Of a stretch of DNA of 64,000 nt, positions 28,483 to 38,928 are shown piece after piece. Position numbers and translations under genes: made by a program. Position 1 is the first letter of the stretch, and every line of letters starts with the position of its first letter. Under the pieces are notes generated by a model. The model was not told the DNA's origin. It worked only from the letters and a program-made list of their open reading frames with translations, and did no database searches. The stretch spans positions 1,798,001 through 1,862,000 of the forward strand of contig NZ_CP036423.1 of NCBI RefSeq assembly GCF_009910365.1, in the 5' to 3' direction. Origin of the DNA: Aequoribacter fuscus (lineage in GTDB: Bacteria; Pseudomonadota; Gammaproteobacteria; Pseudomonadales; Halieaceae).

Positions 28483-29559
28483 ATGGACACACCGACATTG
28501 GCGGTCGATTACTTGAAAGCGTCGGTCGCGCCTGACATTAAAGTGACTCGGCTTGGCTACCTCCGATTTGAGCGCCCCGACCTCGATCTAGCCGAGCGCT
28601 TTTTGTCAGACTTCGGTTTAGTCACGGTGCACAAGTCACCGCAAGATTTGTATCTTGCTGCTAATCCAGGCTCGTCTTGGTGTTATCACATCAGGCGGTC
28701 AGATCAAGCCAAGTTCCTGGGATTTGGATTTGATTGTGCCTCACTTGAAGATCTGCAGAAACTCGCCACCGAGCATAATCAACACATCGAACAAGGTGAG
28801 GAGCTTGCACCCTATGCCCGCGTCATTCTGAACGACCCGAATGGCTTCCGCGTCGAGATCAACGCAGCGGCGAGTGCATTCGATTACGGACTTCCCAGAA
28901 ACGCGGCAACACTAAATCATTCAAATTCGCCCGAGCGTATCAATGCAATGCAGGAGTTCCCTGCCGCGCCTTCACCCATTGTCAAGTTGGGACATCTAGT
29001 CATCGAAACCGCGGGCTACGAGGAAACCGTAAAGTGGTATACCAAGACCCTGGGGCTCATCCCGTCCGACACCCAGGTACTTCCGTCTGGCGATCCCATT
29101 GTCACGTTTTTTCGAATGGACCTCGGCGACACTCCCACTGATCACCATACCATCGCAATAGCCCACACTTTCCAGGCCGCTTTCTCTCATGCTGCATTCG
29201 AGACTCTCGATATTGACGCGATTGGTGCAGGGCAACAGTGGCTGCGTGATCGGGGCTGGCGCCACGCGTGGGGCATCGGCCGCCATGTATTGGGAAGCCA
29301 AGTATTCGATTACTGGTCCGACCCGTGGGGCGCGCATCACGAGCATTACGCAGACGGCGATGTATTCACCGCCGACCACGCTATGGGCGTGTCCGCCGCG
29401 AGCGCTCAGGCTATGAGCCAATGGGGACAAGTCATGCCCGCACAATTCATCAAACCTAAACTTACCCTCGAGACGCTGATCACCCTAGTCAAAAACCTGA
29501 GGAAACACTCGGATCTTACTGTTAAAAAACTGGCAGCGATTGCCAAAGTTATGACCTAA
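28483..29559 (+). CDS. VOC-family extradiol ring-cleavage dioxygenase
   Basis: 358 residues, two vicinal-oxygen-chelate modules as in BphC/HsaC-type type I extradiol dioxygenases. The likely Fe(II) ligands in the C-terminal module are His171 (LGHLVIE), His236 (FSHAAFE) and Glu287 (HHEHYADGD). The reaction would be meta-cleavage of a catechol made by the divergent hydroxylase. A C-terminal tail of about 50 residues (KPKLTLETLI onward) extends past the usual domain. The start at 28483 follows GAGA and lies just after the TetR stop. Confidence 0.85.
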   Translation: MDTPTLAVDYLKASVAPDIKVTRLGYLRFERPDLDLAERFLSDFGLVTVHKSPQDLYLAANPGSSWCYHIRRSDQAKFLGFGFDCASLEDLQKLATEHNQHIEQGEELAPYARVILNDPNGFRVEINAAASAFDYGLPRNAATLNHSNSPERINAMQEFPAAPSPIVKLGHLVIETAGYEETVKWYTKTLGLIPSDTQVLPSGDPIVTFFRMDLGDTPTDHHTIAIAHTFQAAFSHAAFETLDIDAIGAGQQWLRDRGWRHAWGIGRHVLGSQVFDYWSDPWGAHHEHYADGDVFTADHAMGVSAASAQAMSQWGQVMPAQFIKPKLTLETLITLVKNLRKHSDLTVKKLAAIAKVMT

Positions 29560-29572
29560 AAGGATCAATCAC

Positions 29573-30523
29573 ATGGCCGTAAATATTGCGCGTATTGACT
29601 ACCAAGGTAATACCCAGTGGGGACGCCCGTCGGGCGAGAGTATCACCCTACTCCCAATTCCATGCAGCACCACCGGCGAACTGATTTCCGCGTACTCCGC
29701 CGACGAACTCAAATCGATGAACGGTCCTGAGGTGACGCTCTCGCACGTTAAAATCTTGAGTCCAGTGACAACCAATCAGCAGTTCGTCTGTCAAGGCGCA
29801 AACTATCGGCAACATATGATTGAGTCGGGCGTCGACCCTGATGCCAAGTCGTTTAATATGATTTTCACCAAAGCGGCTAGCTGCATATGCCCCGCGGATA
29901 GTCCAGTGATTCGACCCAGGCACGTCAAGTTACTCGACTACGAAGTAGAGCTCGGTTTAGTCCTAAAGCAAACCATTGAATCTGCGATTGAAGTCAGTCC
30001 TGAATCCATCTTGGATTACGTCGCCGGTTTGGTCATCGTCAATGACTACTCAGCACGCGACATACAAATCCCGCAAATGCAATTTTACAAAGGTAAAAGC
30101 TTCCGCACCTTCGGCCCGGTGGGACCTTGGCTGTGCTTGCTAGAACCGGGGGATGATGCCTATCTACTCAATCTTGACCTTGAGCTGAAAGTCGACGGTG
30201 AGATTCGCCAAAGGGACAACACCTCTAATCTTGTCTTCCAGCCAGCAGAGACATTAACCGAACTCTCTGGCGTCCAAGACTTTGCGCCTGGTGATTTGTT
30301 GGCGACAGGCACACCCGCGGGTTGTGCTTTAGCAGCACCCTCACCACGAGTCCAGCGCCTGATGGGACTCATTCCAGAACAGACCAAGTGGCGTTTATTT
30401 GTCAACGCTCAGAGTAAACGCACCCAATACCTGCAACCTGGTCAAACAGTGACAACAACGATTCGGTCCCAGTGCGGTTCCATCGATTTGGGCACCCAAA
30501 CCAACCGAGTCGTTGCTGAGTAA
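29573..30523 (+). CDS. Fumarylacetoacetate hydrolase (FAH) family protein
   Basis: 316 residues. The FAH fold carries an acidic metal site: Glu124 and Glu126 (DYEVELGLV) and Asp158 (NDYSARD), with the substrate lysine region YKGKSFRTFGPVGP and His81 in NYRQHM. Family members hydrolyse or decarboxylate acyl-pyruvates and 2-hydroxydienoates made by ring cleavage. It lies 13 bases after the VOC dioxygenase with AAAGGA upstream, so it is the next step in the same operon. An exact choice between hydrolase, hydratase and decarboxylase is not possible here. Confidence 0.88.
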   Translation: MAVNIARIDYQGNTQWGRPSGESITLLPIPCSTTGELISAYSADELKSMNGPEVTLSHVKILSPVTTNQQFVCQGANYRQHMIESGVDPDAKSFNMIFTKAASCICPADSPVIRPRHVKLLDYEVELGLVLKQTIESAIEVSPESILDYVAGLVIVNDYSARDIQIPQMQFYKGKSFRTFGPVGPWLCLLEPGDDAYLLNLDLELKVDGEIRQRDNTSNLVFQPAETLTELSGVQDFAPGDLLATGTPAGCALAAPSPRVQRLMGLIPEQTKWRLFVNAQSKRTQYLQPGQTVTTTIRSQCGSIDLGTQTNRVVAE

Positions 30524-30535
30524 TTACGCTTAAAC

Positions 30536-30572
30536 CAATCGGTTTTTTTAAACCCATTAAAAAAACCGATTG
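30536..30572. terminator. Strong 16-bp stem-loop after the meta-cleavage operon
   Basis: CAATCGGTTTTTTTAA (30536-30551) pairs perfectly with TTAAAAAAACCGATTG (30557-30572) around ACCCA, 12 bases after the FAH stop. The A/T tracts are inside the stem rather than after it, so it can act on both strands. It separates the operon from katG. Confidence 0.6.
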
Positions 30573-30682
30573 ATCTCTTCGAAAATATCAAATTCCCTTT
30601 GCGGTCCCCTGCCCATACATTACGCCCAACGACGGCGCGTTGTGGCTGACACGCGCCTATCGTTTGAACTTCTATGTAATGA

Positions 30683-32923
<2,241 letters not shown>

Positions 32924-32949
32924 GCCGATACCATCCTATCCACATTGAG

Positions 32950-32974
32950 GCGGCCCGAGTGGCCGCTTTTTTTT
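32950..32974 (+). terminator. Intrinsic terminator of katG
   Basis: GCGGCC (32950-32955) and GGCCGC (32961-32966) pair around CGAGT and are followed by eight T residues (32967-32974), a textbook rho-independent terminator 26 bases after the katG stop. Confidence 0.9.
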
Positions 32975-33087
32975 ACCCGCTCGTCTGCCTGTGTTTATCG
33001 CTGTGGCACTCACTCAGTCCAGGTAGAAGTCGACAAGCACCCCACGTTTAGTATCATGCGCTATCTTCTGACTGCTTGTAATTTGGT

Positions 33088-34338
33088 ATGCGTAAACCCC
33101 GGCACATAACGGCTCTCTTATTCTGCTTGCTGACCTCCCTGACTAGCGTCGCAGATAACCACTCAGAACAAACGCTCTACCAACTCATGAGCGAACGCCT
33201 TGCGCTCATGCCCGAGGTCGCTAAGTACAAGTGGCATCACAACCTGCCCATCGAAGACCTCGCTCGGGAAGCCATGGTGTTAGAACGCACGGTTTCGCGC
33301 ACCACGGTGCTTGATCCAATCCATACCAAAACCTTTTTCGGCCTGCAGATGACCGCTGCCAAAGCGATTCAAGCAAACGTCTTTCAGTCCCTAACAAACA
33401 CAGACGTAGTCGCGTCCGACGTTCGCTCTTTGAATGACGATCTTCGTCCCAAACTTACCTTGCTGGGCGATCAAATCATTGAACAACTGCTGATCTCTTA
33501 TCAAAACGGAACACCGTTGAACCGAGCGCACTTTGACGCGCACTTCGCACACTTCGAACTTAACCCCCAAATTAAAGACGGTTTGTTCAAGTCTCTTGAG
33601 CTAGTGCTCACGCCGCCTAACCTCGACCCGCGCGATACCCTCGCGCGCCTTGAAAAAGATAAAACCTTGCGGGTGGGCGTCACCCTCGATTACGAGCCCT
33701 TCAGCTATCAAGACAACGAAGGCAATAGGGCCGGGATTGACATCGAACTCGCAACAGCGCTTGCCAAAGAGTTTGGCTACCGCATCGTTTGGGTCAAAAC
33801 ATCATGGCCTACGCTGATGGCTGACGCCGAAGATAATTTGTTTGACATCGCACTGAGCGGGATATCAATTACTGCACAACGACAGCATCGCATGATGTTT
33901 TCTGCCCCCTACCACACCGGCGGGAAAACCGCGATCGGCCGTTGCTCTTCCGTCGACGAGCTCAACACCCTTGCCTTGATAGACCGCGCCGAAACCCGAA
34001 TCATCGTCAACCCCGGAGGCACCAATGAGCGCTTCGTTCGCAGCGCGCTGACCAACGCGAGTATTCGCATCCATCCTGACAATCGCACGATCTTTAACGA
34101 ACTTGTCAGTGGCACAGCAGACGCGATGTTTACAGATTCGATAGAGGCACAGCTACAGGCCACCAAACACCCCTCGTTGTGCGTGCTATTGGATCAGCCG
34201 TTAACCTTCCAGCAGAAAGGCATATTACTGCAACCCGATCCAGAACTGAAAAAGCGTATCGATACCTGGCTGCTCGACTACCTGTCGTCTCATGATGTTA
34301 GCGCGTTGTTCTCGAAGCACGGGGTAGATCCAGACTAA
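33088..34338 (+). CDS. Exported fusion: AroQ-gamma chorismate mutase + PheC-like cyclohexadienyl dehydratase
   Basis: 416 residues in three parts. Residues 1-22 are a signal peptide (ALLFCLLTSLTSVA). Residues about 28-165 match periplasmic AroQ-gamma chorismate mutase (LMSERLALMPEVAKYKWHHN, PIEDLAREAMVLE, FFGLQMTAAKAIQ). Residues about 190-405 match PheC-type dehydratase of the SBP3 fold (LRVGVTLDYEPFSYQD, WPTLMADAEDNLFDIALSGI, IVNPGGTNERF). This would carry chorismate to prephenate to phenylpyruvate in the periplasm. It is often mislabelled an amino-acid ABC-transporter binding protein; no permease or ATPase is nearby. The last four bases overlap the converging gene. Confidence 0.82.
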   Translation: MRKPRHITALLFCLLTSLTSVADNHSEQTLYQLMSERLALMPEVAKYKWHHNLPIEDLAREAMVLERTVSRTTVLDPIHTKTFFGLQMTAAKAIQANVFQSLTNTDVVASDVRSLNDDLRPKLTLLGDQIIEQLLISYQNGTPLNRAHFDAHFAHFELNPQIKDGLFKSLELVLTPPNLDPRDTLARLEKDKTLRVGVTLDYEPFSYQDNEGNRAGIDIELATALAKEFGYRIVWVKTSWPTLMADAEDNLFDIALSGISITAQRQHRMMFSAPYHTGGKTAIGRCSSVDELNTLALIDRAETRIIVNPGGTNERFVRSALTNASIRIHPDNRTIFNELVSGTADAMFTDSIEAQLQATKHPSLCVLLDQPLTFQQKGILLQPDPELKKRIDTWLLDYLSSHDVSALFSKHGVDPD

Positions 34339-36125
34339 CGTTTGAATAGACCTTTGAGCTTATCCTGGACTTTGTCTTTGAGCTTGGACTCCACCTTCGA
34401 TTTAACCGCGTCTTTTGCCAGGTCCTTCAACTGAGACTCCACGACGCTCTTATCGACCCGAATTGATGGATTTGCAAAGGCACCCTGTACCGATACCGGA
34501 ATATCAAACCGCTCAACGTCAATCGGCTCGCCTTTAATCATCAGGCTCGCATCACTCAGTTGCGCCGCCAGTAGCAGGTTCAGCTCGCCTGTATCCCTGT
34601 GATTAAAGTCGCCGCTTAGCGCTATATTTACGATGCCGTCGTTCACCTTATTCGCAACAGAGCTGTTCAGCTGAGCTTTGATGGCCTGGTAATCAATATT
34701 GTTGAAGTAGCCCTGTACCCTGCTATTTACGCCAGAACTCACCAGCGACTCAAAAATGACATCCAATGCAATGTTGTCCGACGCTGAAGTCAATAACAGA
34801 CGGGGCGCCGCGGTGTTCTGCGCAGGCTGTGAGCTCAATGAAGTCATCTCGATCGCCAGAGCCTCAGGCGCAAGCCAATCAACGGTTAGCGCATCGATGT
34901 AAACTCGATCAATGTTGGTTTGCCAATACCGACGAGCCAAAGGCTCATGAACCACAGAGGCATAACCACTGTTCTGAATTTGCTCATCCAGCCAAGTCTC
35001 ATAATCTGGATCCGCTGGACTAGGTTGTGTCGCTTGTTCGTCCGATTCCCACCGATCCAACCATTCTTTGACCTGAGCCAGACGTTCTTTCCACTCTTTG
35101 GCTTGCTTCAAGTAATCTTCGATGCTTTCCGAATCGACGTCACTCACCTCGGGCACATGGACCACAGGCCCGGTGAGTTGACCCTCCGTCGCACGCGGAC
35201 TACCCGATTGTGCCTGACGCAAAGTTAACTCATCGACTTGTACCTGCTTGCTCAGCAAGTCAGCCCAACTCACTGTCATCGATAGCTGGTTTGCGGCGAG
35301 AAGATTGGTCGCTAAATTTTCCGAATCCGCGATCTCTAGGCCCTCCAGACTTAATCGCCCACGCCAGATATTGAATTCGGCTTGTTCGATATCAACGGTC
35401 GCGCCATTGGCTGCAGCGAGTGCTGATGACAAAAAACCACGCGCATGGTTGTTAGCCCATTGATTGCCCGTGAAGCCGGCAAAAAGGATGACAACACCCG
35501 CGACCGCGGCACCCTTCCAGCGCCAAAAACCGATGTGTTTATCGAGTGCCGCTACAATGCCGTTCGAGGCGCTGACACCCAAGGTCAGTTGGAGCACCCA
35601 CCGCCCAACCGGCTTACTGGCAAAGGATTGATATTTGGAACTCCCCTCAAGAGAGGTCGCTGTGCGACGCAACCAGCCCAATCCCGCCATCAGCAAAGCC
35701 GATATCGCCACCGTCATTGGCAAAGTCCATAGCAAGGCGCCAGACACTAGAGGGTATTCCAACCCAAACCAAGCCAGCACAGGAAGGGACGCAATATTCA
35801 TCCAGTTTTCGGCAAGCGGTCCCGTCAGCAGCCATTGCCCTGAGCTGAAGACCACCCCTGCCCCGAGCCAGAAGAGCGTCTTCATTACAAGCGTAGCTAC
35901 GGCCAAAACGCCCCAGTTGACGCGAACGACGCTCGTCAACACCAACACGCTCAACAACAAGCCTAAGCTATTTGACGCACTCACGACACACGCGAGGCAA
36001 GCACCCAACCAGGTACTGACAACGATATGTGGCGTCGAAACACCACCTCGTAAAAACTGCTTAATCGAATGTCCTACCACGCGCCCGACTCCCATTAACA
36101 AAGGATTGATCGTGACATCATACAC
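34335..36125 (-). CDS. TIGR03546/TIGR03545-like membrane and AsmA-like envelope protein
   Basis: 596 residues. The first ~165 form several hydrophobic helices with an opening NPLLMGVGRVVGHSIKQFLRG-like segment, resembling TIGR03546. A further helix (about 207-223) precedes a large extracytoplasmic region with AsmA-like strands (IWRGRLSLEGLEIADSEN, VYIDALTVDWLAPEALAIEM, VQGAFANPSIRVD) resembling TIGR03545. Those are commonly two adjacent genes; here they are one frame. The tail is a charged helical repeat (VKSKVESKLKDKVQDKLKGL). The start codon is GTG; an ATG ten codons later is possible. The function is unknown, probably in the envelope. Confidence 0.65.
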   Translation of the reverse strand: MYDVTINPLLMGVGRVVGHSIKQFLRGGVSTPHIVVSTWLGACLACVVSASNSLGLLLSVLVLTSVVRVNWGVLAVATLVMKTLFWLGAGVVFSSGQWLLTGPLAENWMNIASLPVLAWFGLEYPLVSGALLWTLPMTVAISALLMAGLGWLRRTATSLEGSSKYQSFASKPVGRWVLQLTLGVSASNGIVAALDKHIGFWRWKGAAVAGVVILFAGFTGNQWANNHARGFLSSALAAANGATVDIEQAEFNIWRGRLSLEGLEIADSENLATNLLAANQLSMTVSWADLLSKQVQVDELTLRQAQSGSPRATEGQLTGPVVHVPEVSDVDSESIEDYLKQAKEWKERLAQVKEWLDRWESDEQATQPSPADPDYETWLDEQIQNSGYASVVHEPLARRYWQTNIDRVYIDALTVDWLAPEALAIEMTSLSSQPAQNTAAPRLLLTSASDNIALDVIFESLVSSGVNSRVQGYFNNIDYQAIKAQLNSSVANKVNDGIVNIALSGDFNHRDTGELNLLLAAQLSDASLMIKGEPIDVERFDIPVSVQGAFANPSIRVDKSVVESQLKDLAKDAVKSKVESKLKDKVQDKLKGLFKR

Positions 36126-36139
36126 TGGCAGGTCTGTTG

Positions 36140-36145
36140 TATAAT
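36140..36145 (+). promoter_or_regulatory. Consensus -10 (TATAAT) for the MFS gene
   Basis: A perfect TATAAT lies 52 bases upstream of the MFS start, in the divergent gap. The -35 region is not a clear match, so the promoter may be weak or factor-dependent. Confidence 0.4.
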
Positions 36146-36197
36146 AGTTCGCTTCAATAACACTGGCTCGGATGAGCCGCTAATCAGAGCCCTCCCC

Positions 36198-37382
36198 ATG
36201 TCTATCGCAACACGTAACTTAAGCTTGCTTATCGGCGCGCAAATGGCGTTCGTATCGGGCTCTGTCATCACAGTAACCATGGGGGGTATTATCGGGGCCA
36301 AAATAGCCCCCAGTGCCAGTATCGCGACACTGCCCGTATCCCTCATGATTCTGGGTACAGCGCTCGGCACCATACCAGCCTCTCGAATCATGCAGGCTTT
36401 GGGTCGAAAAGCGGGTTTTATTGGCGCTGCTCTGGCCGCTGCCGGCGCGATGCTGCTGGCGGGGTTTGCTATTAAAGCGTCTTTATTTTGGTTGTACTGC
36501 ATCGCGACAGCCTGTACGGGTATTACGATTGCCTTCAGCCAGCAATTTCGGTTTGCTGCCGCCGAAAGCGTGCCGTTACACAGAGCAGGGCTCGCCATCA
36601 GTTTGATTTTAATTGGAAGCATCGGTGGCGCCTTCCTGGGGCCAGAGCTCATTGCCCAAGGCGAACGATTTGCGGAAAGCGCATTCATGGGCGCTCTGCA
36701 GGCGGCTGCAGGCTTATTTTGCATGGCCGCGATATTGCTTGCCTGTTTGTCGCTACCGGAAATGATCGCCGATGCCGACGAACATCCAGATCAGGCAGCT
36801 CGTCCGCTACGAGAAATTGCCCAAAATCCTTATTTTCTGTTGGCCGTGCTCTCGGGTACCGTCGGCTACGGCGTCATGACCTACATCATGACAGCCACCC
36901 CGGTATCGATGCACGTGCACGATGGCCACAGCCTGACCGATACCGCTCAAGTCATTCGTGCCCACGTTCTGGGAATGTACGTCCCCTCGTTATTCTCCGG
37001 TTTGCTGATCACGCGCTTCGGCGAAAAACCCATTATCACTCTTGGGCTAATCGCTTACGTAATAACACTCGGAGCAGCACTCGCCGGGCAGCAAGTCATG
37101 CACTACACCATCTCCATGATTCTTTTAGGCGTCGGCTGGAACTTTATGTTTGTTGGCGGTACCACACTGCTGGTTAGCACCTATCGGGCGTCCGAGCGTT
37201 TTAGGGTGCAAGGTATCAATGACGCCGCAGTGTTTGGCACCTCTGCCCTAGGCAGTCTATTGGCCGGAACGTTGCTATCCAGCTTTGGCTGGACCACTGT
37301 GGTGATCTCAACGGTACCAGCTTTGGTCGCGGTCAGCGGTATGTTGATTTGGTTAAAAGGTCGGCCAGTGGCAACAGTTTAG
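36198..37382 (+). CDS. Major facilitator superfamily transporter
   Basis: 394 residues with 12 predicted membrane helices and the MFS loop 2-3 region around RIMQALGRKAGF. Charged residues are rare outside the central loop (PEMIADADEHPDQAARPL). The type resembles drug or metabolite efflux MFS proteins, but no substrate can be read from the sequence. The stop overlaps the converging GST gene by four bases. Confidence 0.85.
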   Translation: MSIATRNLSLLIGAQMAFVSGSVITVTMGGIIGAKIAPSASIATLPVSLMILGTALGTIPASRIMQALGRKAGFIGAALAAAGAMLLAGFAIKASLFWLYCIATACTGITIAFSQQFRFAAAESVPLHRAGLAISLILIGSIGGAFLGPELIAQGERFAESAFMGALQAAAGLFCMAAILLACLSLPEMIADADEHPDQAARPLREIAQNPYFLLAVLSGTVGYGVMTYIMTATPVSMHVHDGHSLTDTAQVIRAHVLGMYVPSLFSGLLITRFGEKPIITLGLIAYVITLGAALAGQQVMHYTISMILLGVGWNFMFVGGTTLLVSTYRASERFRVQGINDAAVFGTSALGSLLAGTLLSSFGWTTVVISTVPALVAVSGMLIWLKGRPVATV

Positions 37383-38014
37383 GGAGCCTCCGAAAACGAG
37401 AATTCCAAGCGTTTGTCCATAACAGCGACAAACGTCGGGTGCTCTAGCCAGAAACTTAACCAATGTCTCAGTGCCTGCAGATCTTGCTGCGAGTCGAACC
37501 AGGCGCGATCAACGTTGGCAAACTGCCGCACAAATGGGAATAACGCCACATCCGCGGCACTGGGTTTTGGGCCCAACAGGAATTCTGACGCCTGTAACCG
37601 TGCATCCCAGGCATTCAGGGTCCGTAGCGCTTGTGAACGATAGTATTCGGGGCTGTGCTCCGGATAACCGACATGGTACTTATAGCGATCCAGCCAGGGC
37701 TTAAACACCTGATCGCACTCGTCGATCAAAGCCTCAATGTACTCCGGACCGGGGGCCAACCACCCGTCATGATCGGCTTGCGCCAGTGCCCAAAAAAGAA
37801 TATCACGACTTTCATCTAAGACCTCGCCGGTTGGCAAGGCCAGCACAGGCACAGTGCCCTTTGGCGATAAGGTCAGCATGGCTGCAGGTTTATTTTTAAG
37901 CTCAACTTCAATCAGCGTAAGCGTAACTCGAGCTTGATAAAGTGCCATGCGAGCCCGCATGGCATAGGGACAGCGGCGAAAACTAAACAGTCTAGGAAGC
38001 GCCATACACCACAT
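37379..38014 (-). CDS. Glutathione S-transferase family protein
   Basis: 211 residues. An N-terminal thioredoxin-like domain carries RRCPYAMRARMALYQA with a CPY active-site cysteine and the cis-proline segment GTVPVLAL. A helical C-terminal domain contains GPKPSAADVALFPFVRQFA. The CPY motif suggests a glutaredoxin/omega-like class. The start at 38014 uses TAGGTAG, which overlaps the crotonase stop nine bases upstream; MALPRLFSF at 38005 is an alternative. It is in an operon with the crotonase. Confidence 0.88.
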   Translation of the reverse strand: MWCMALPRLFSFRRCPYAMRARMALYQARVTLTLIEVELKNKPAAMLTLSPKGTVPVLALPTGEVLDESRDILFWALAQADHDGWLAPGPEYIEALIDECDQVFKPWLDRYKYHVGYPEHSPEYYRSQALRTLNAWDARLQASEFLLGPKPSAADVALFPFVRQFANVDRAWFDSQQDLQALRHWLSFWLEHPTFVAVMDKRLEFSFSEAP

Positions 38015-38023
38015 GCTCGCTAC

Positions 38024-38809
38024 CTATTGAAAGTTTGCCGCTCGCCCTTCCATTTGCGCCATCACGGCTTCAATTTGATTGGGTTTACCAATGACCTTGT
38101 CTTGCTCGACGGACTCGGCCATCAGCAACTCGGCGTCGCTGCCCTCACCTAAAAGATTACAAATACGCTTGCTACCGCGAATGGCCGCCGGATTCTTGCC
38201 GGCAATAACGTTGGCTAGGGCCATGGCATCCTCTAGAGGATCAACTGCCACGTGTGTAGCGAAACCCATAGCCTGCGCTTGAGTCCCAGAGAATTCCTCA
38301 TTGGTATAAATCAACTGTCGCAGATGATCTTCGCGCACGATGCCGCGCCATAAGGGGAAGCCGCCCATATCGGGCACCAAACCCCATTTCATCTCCATGA
38401 TAGAGCACCGCGTATCGGGGTGAATGAAGCGAATATCGGCCCCCGACATGATTTGAAAGCCGCCACCAAAAGCGATGCCATGCACCGCTGCGATAACGGG
38501 CACATCGAGAGTGCGCCACCCCCAAGCCACCTGCTGCCAGGCATTCGCAAGCCCATAGGTGCGCTCGATCAAATCAGAGCCAGGACTGCCTCCCGAATTC
38601 GTGAAGTTACTCAAGTCCAAACCCGCACAGAACGCACGCCCCTGTCCTTTTAATACCACCACTCTGACATCATCCATAGTTCTCAGCTCGTCAATCATGT
38701 TGTTGATTGCCTTAAACATCTCTGGATCCAAAGCGTTCATTTTATCGGCGCGGTTGAGTGTTACGACGGCGATGTGGTTGGCAACTTCGATGATGACTCG
38801 TTCAGACAT
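38024..38809 (-). CDS. Crotonase family protein, dienoyl-CoA isomerase-like active site
   Basis: 261 residues, crotonase fold with CoA-binding NRADKMNAL and oxyanion-hole segments FCAGLDLS and HGIAFGGGFQ. Glu139 and Asp147 (EMKWGLVPDMGG) are eight residues apart, the spacing of the catalytic Glu/Asp pair in delta3,5-delta2,4-dienoyl-CoA isomerases, rather than the two glutamates of enoyl-CoA hydratase. The start at 38809 (MSERVIIEVAN) has AAAGGG at seven bases. It is co-transcribed with the GST gene. Confidence 0.85.
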   Translation of the reverse strand: MSERVIIEVANHIAVVTLNRADKMNALDPEMFKAINNMIDELRTMDDVRVVVLKGQGRAFCAGLDLSNFTNSGGSPGSDLIERTYGLANAWQQVAWGWRTLDVPVIAAVHGIAFGGGFQIMSGADIRFIHPDTRCSIMEMKWGLVPDMGGFPLWRGIVREDHLRQLIYTNEEFSGTQAQAMGFATHVAVDPLEDAMALANVIAGKNPAAIRGSKRICNLLGEGSDAELLMAESVEQDKVIGKPNQIEAVMAQMEGRAANFQ

Positions 38810-38928
38810 GATGGGCCCTTTTGTTATGCTGTAAAAACCTAACTGTAACCCAAAATGAAAAGCTTGTCTGGCATCCATCGGGATGTTCCTTTACGATCCC
38901 AGCACAATAAAAAAACTCAGGGTGCCCC

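Noticed and set aside
28996-29445. 149-codon minus-strand frame opposite the VOC dioxygenase
   Set aside because: The plus-strand frame holds all three metal ligands in the correct order; the antisense frame has no support.
30536-30572. Possible attachment site or transposon end
   Set aside because: It is a single hairpin with a five-base loop right after an operon; no integrase, transposase or target duplication is present.
33088-34338. Reading the gene as an amino-acid ABC-transporter substrate-binding protein
   Set aside because: No permease or ATPase gene is near, and the N-terminal 140 residues look like AroQ-gamma chorismate mutase; the binding-protein fold is shared by PheC.
36095-36724. 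209-codon minus-strand open frame opposite the MFS gene
   Set aside because: Its alanine/proline/isoleucine-rich sequence is the reverse reading of membrane helices; the plus-strand MFS protein is convincing.
36488-37177. 229-codon plus-strand frame inside the MFS gene
   Set aside because: It is a shifted frame of the MFS gene, rich in arginine, histidine and cysteine, with no fold signature.
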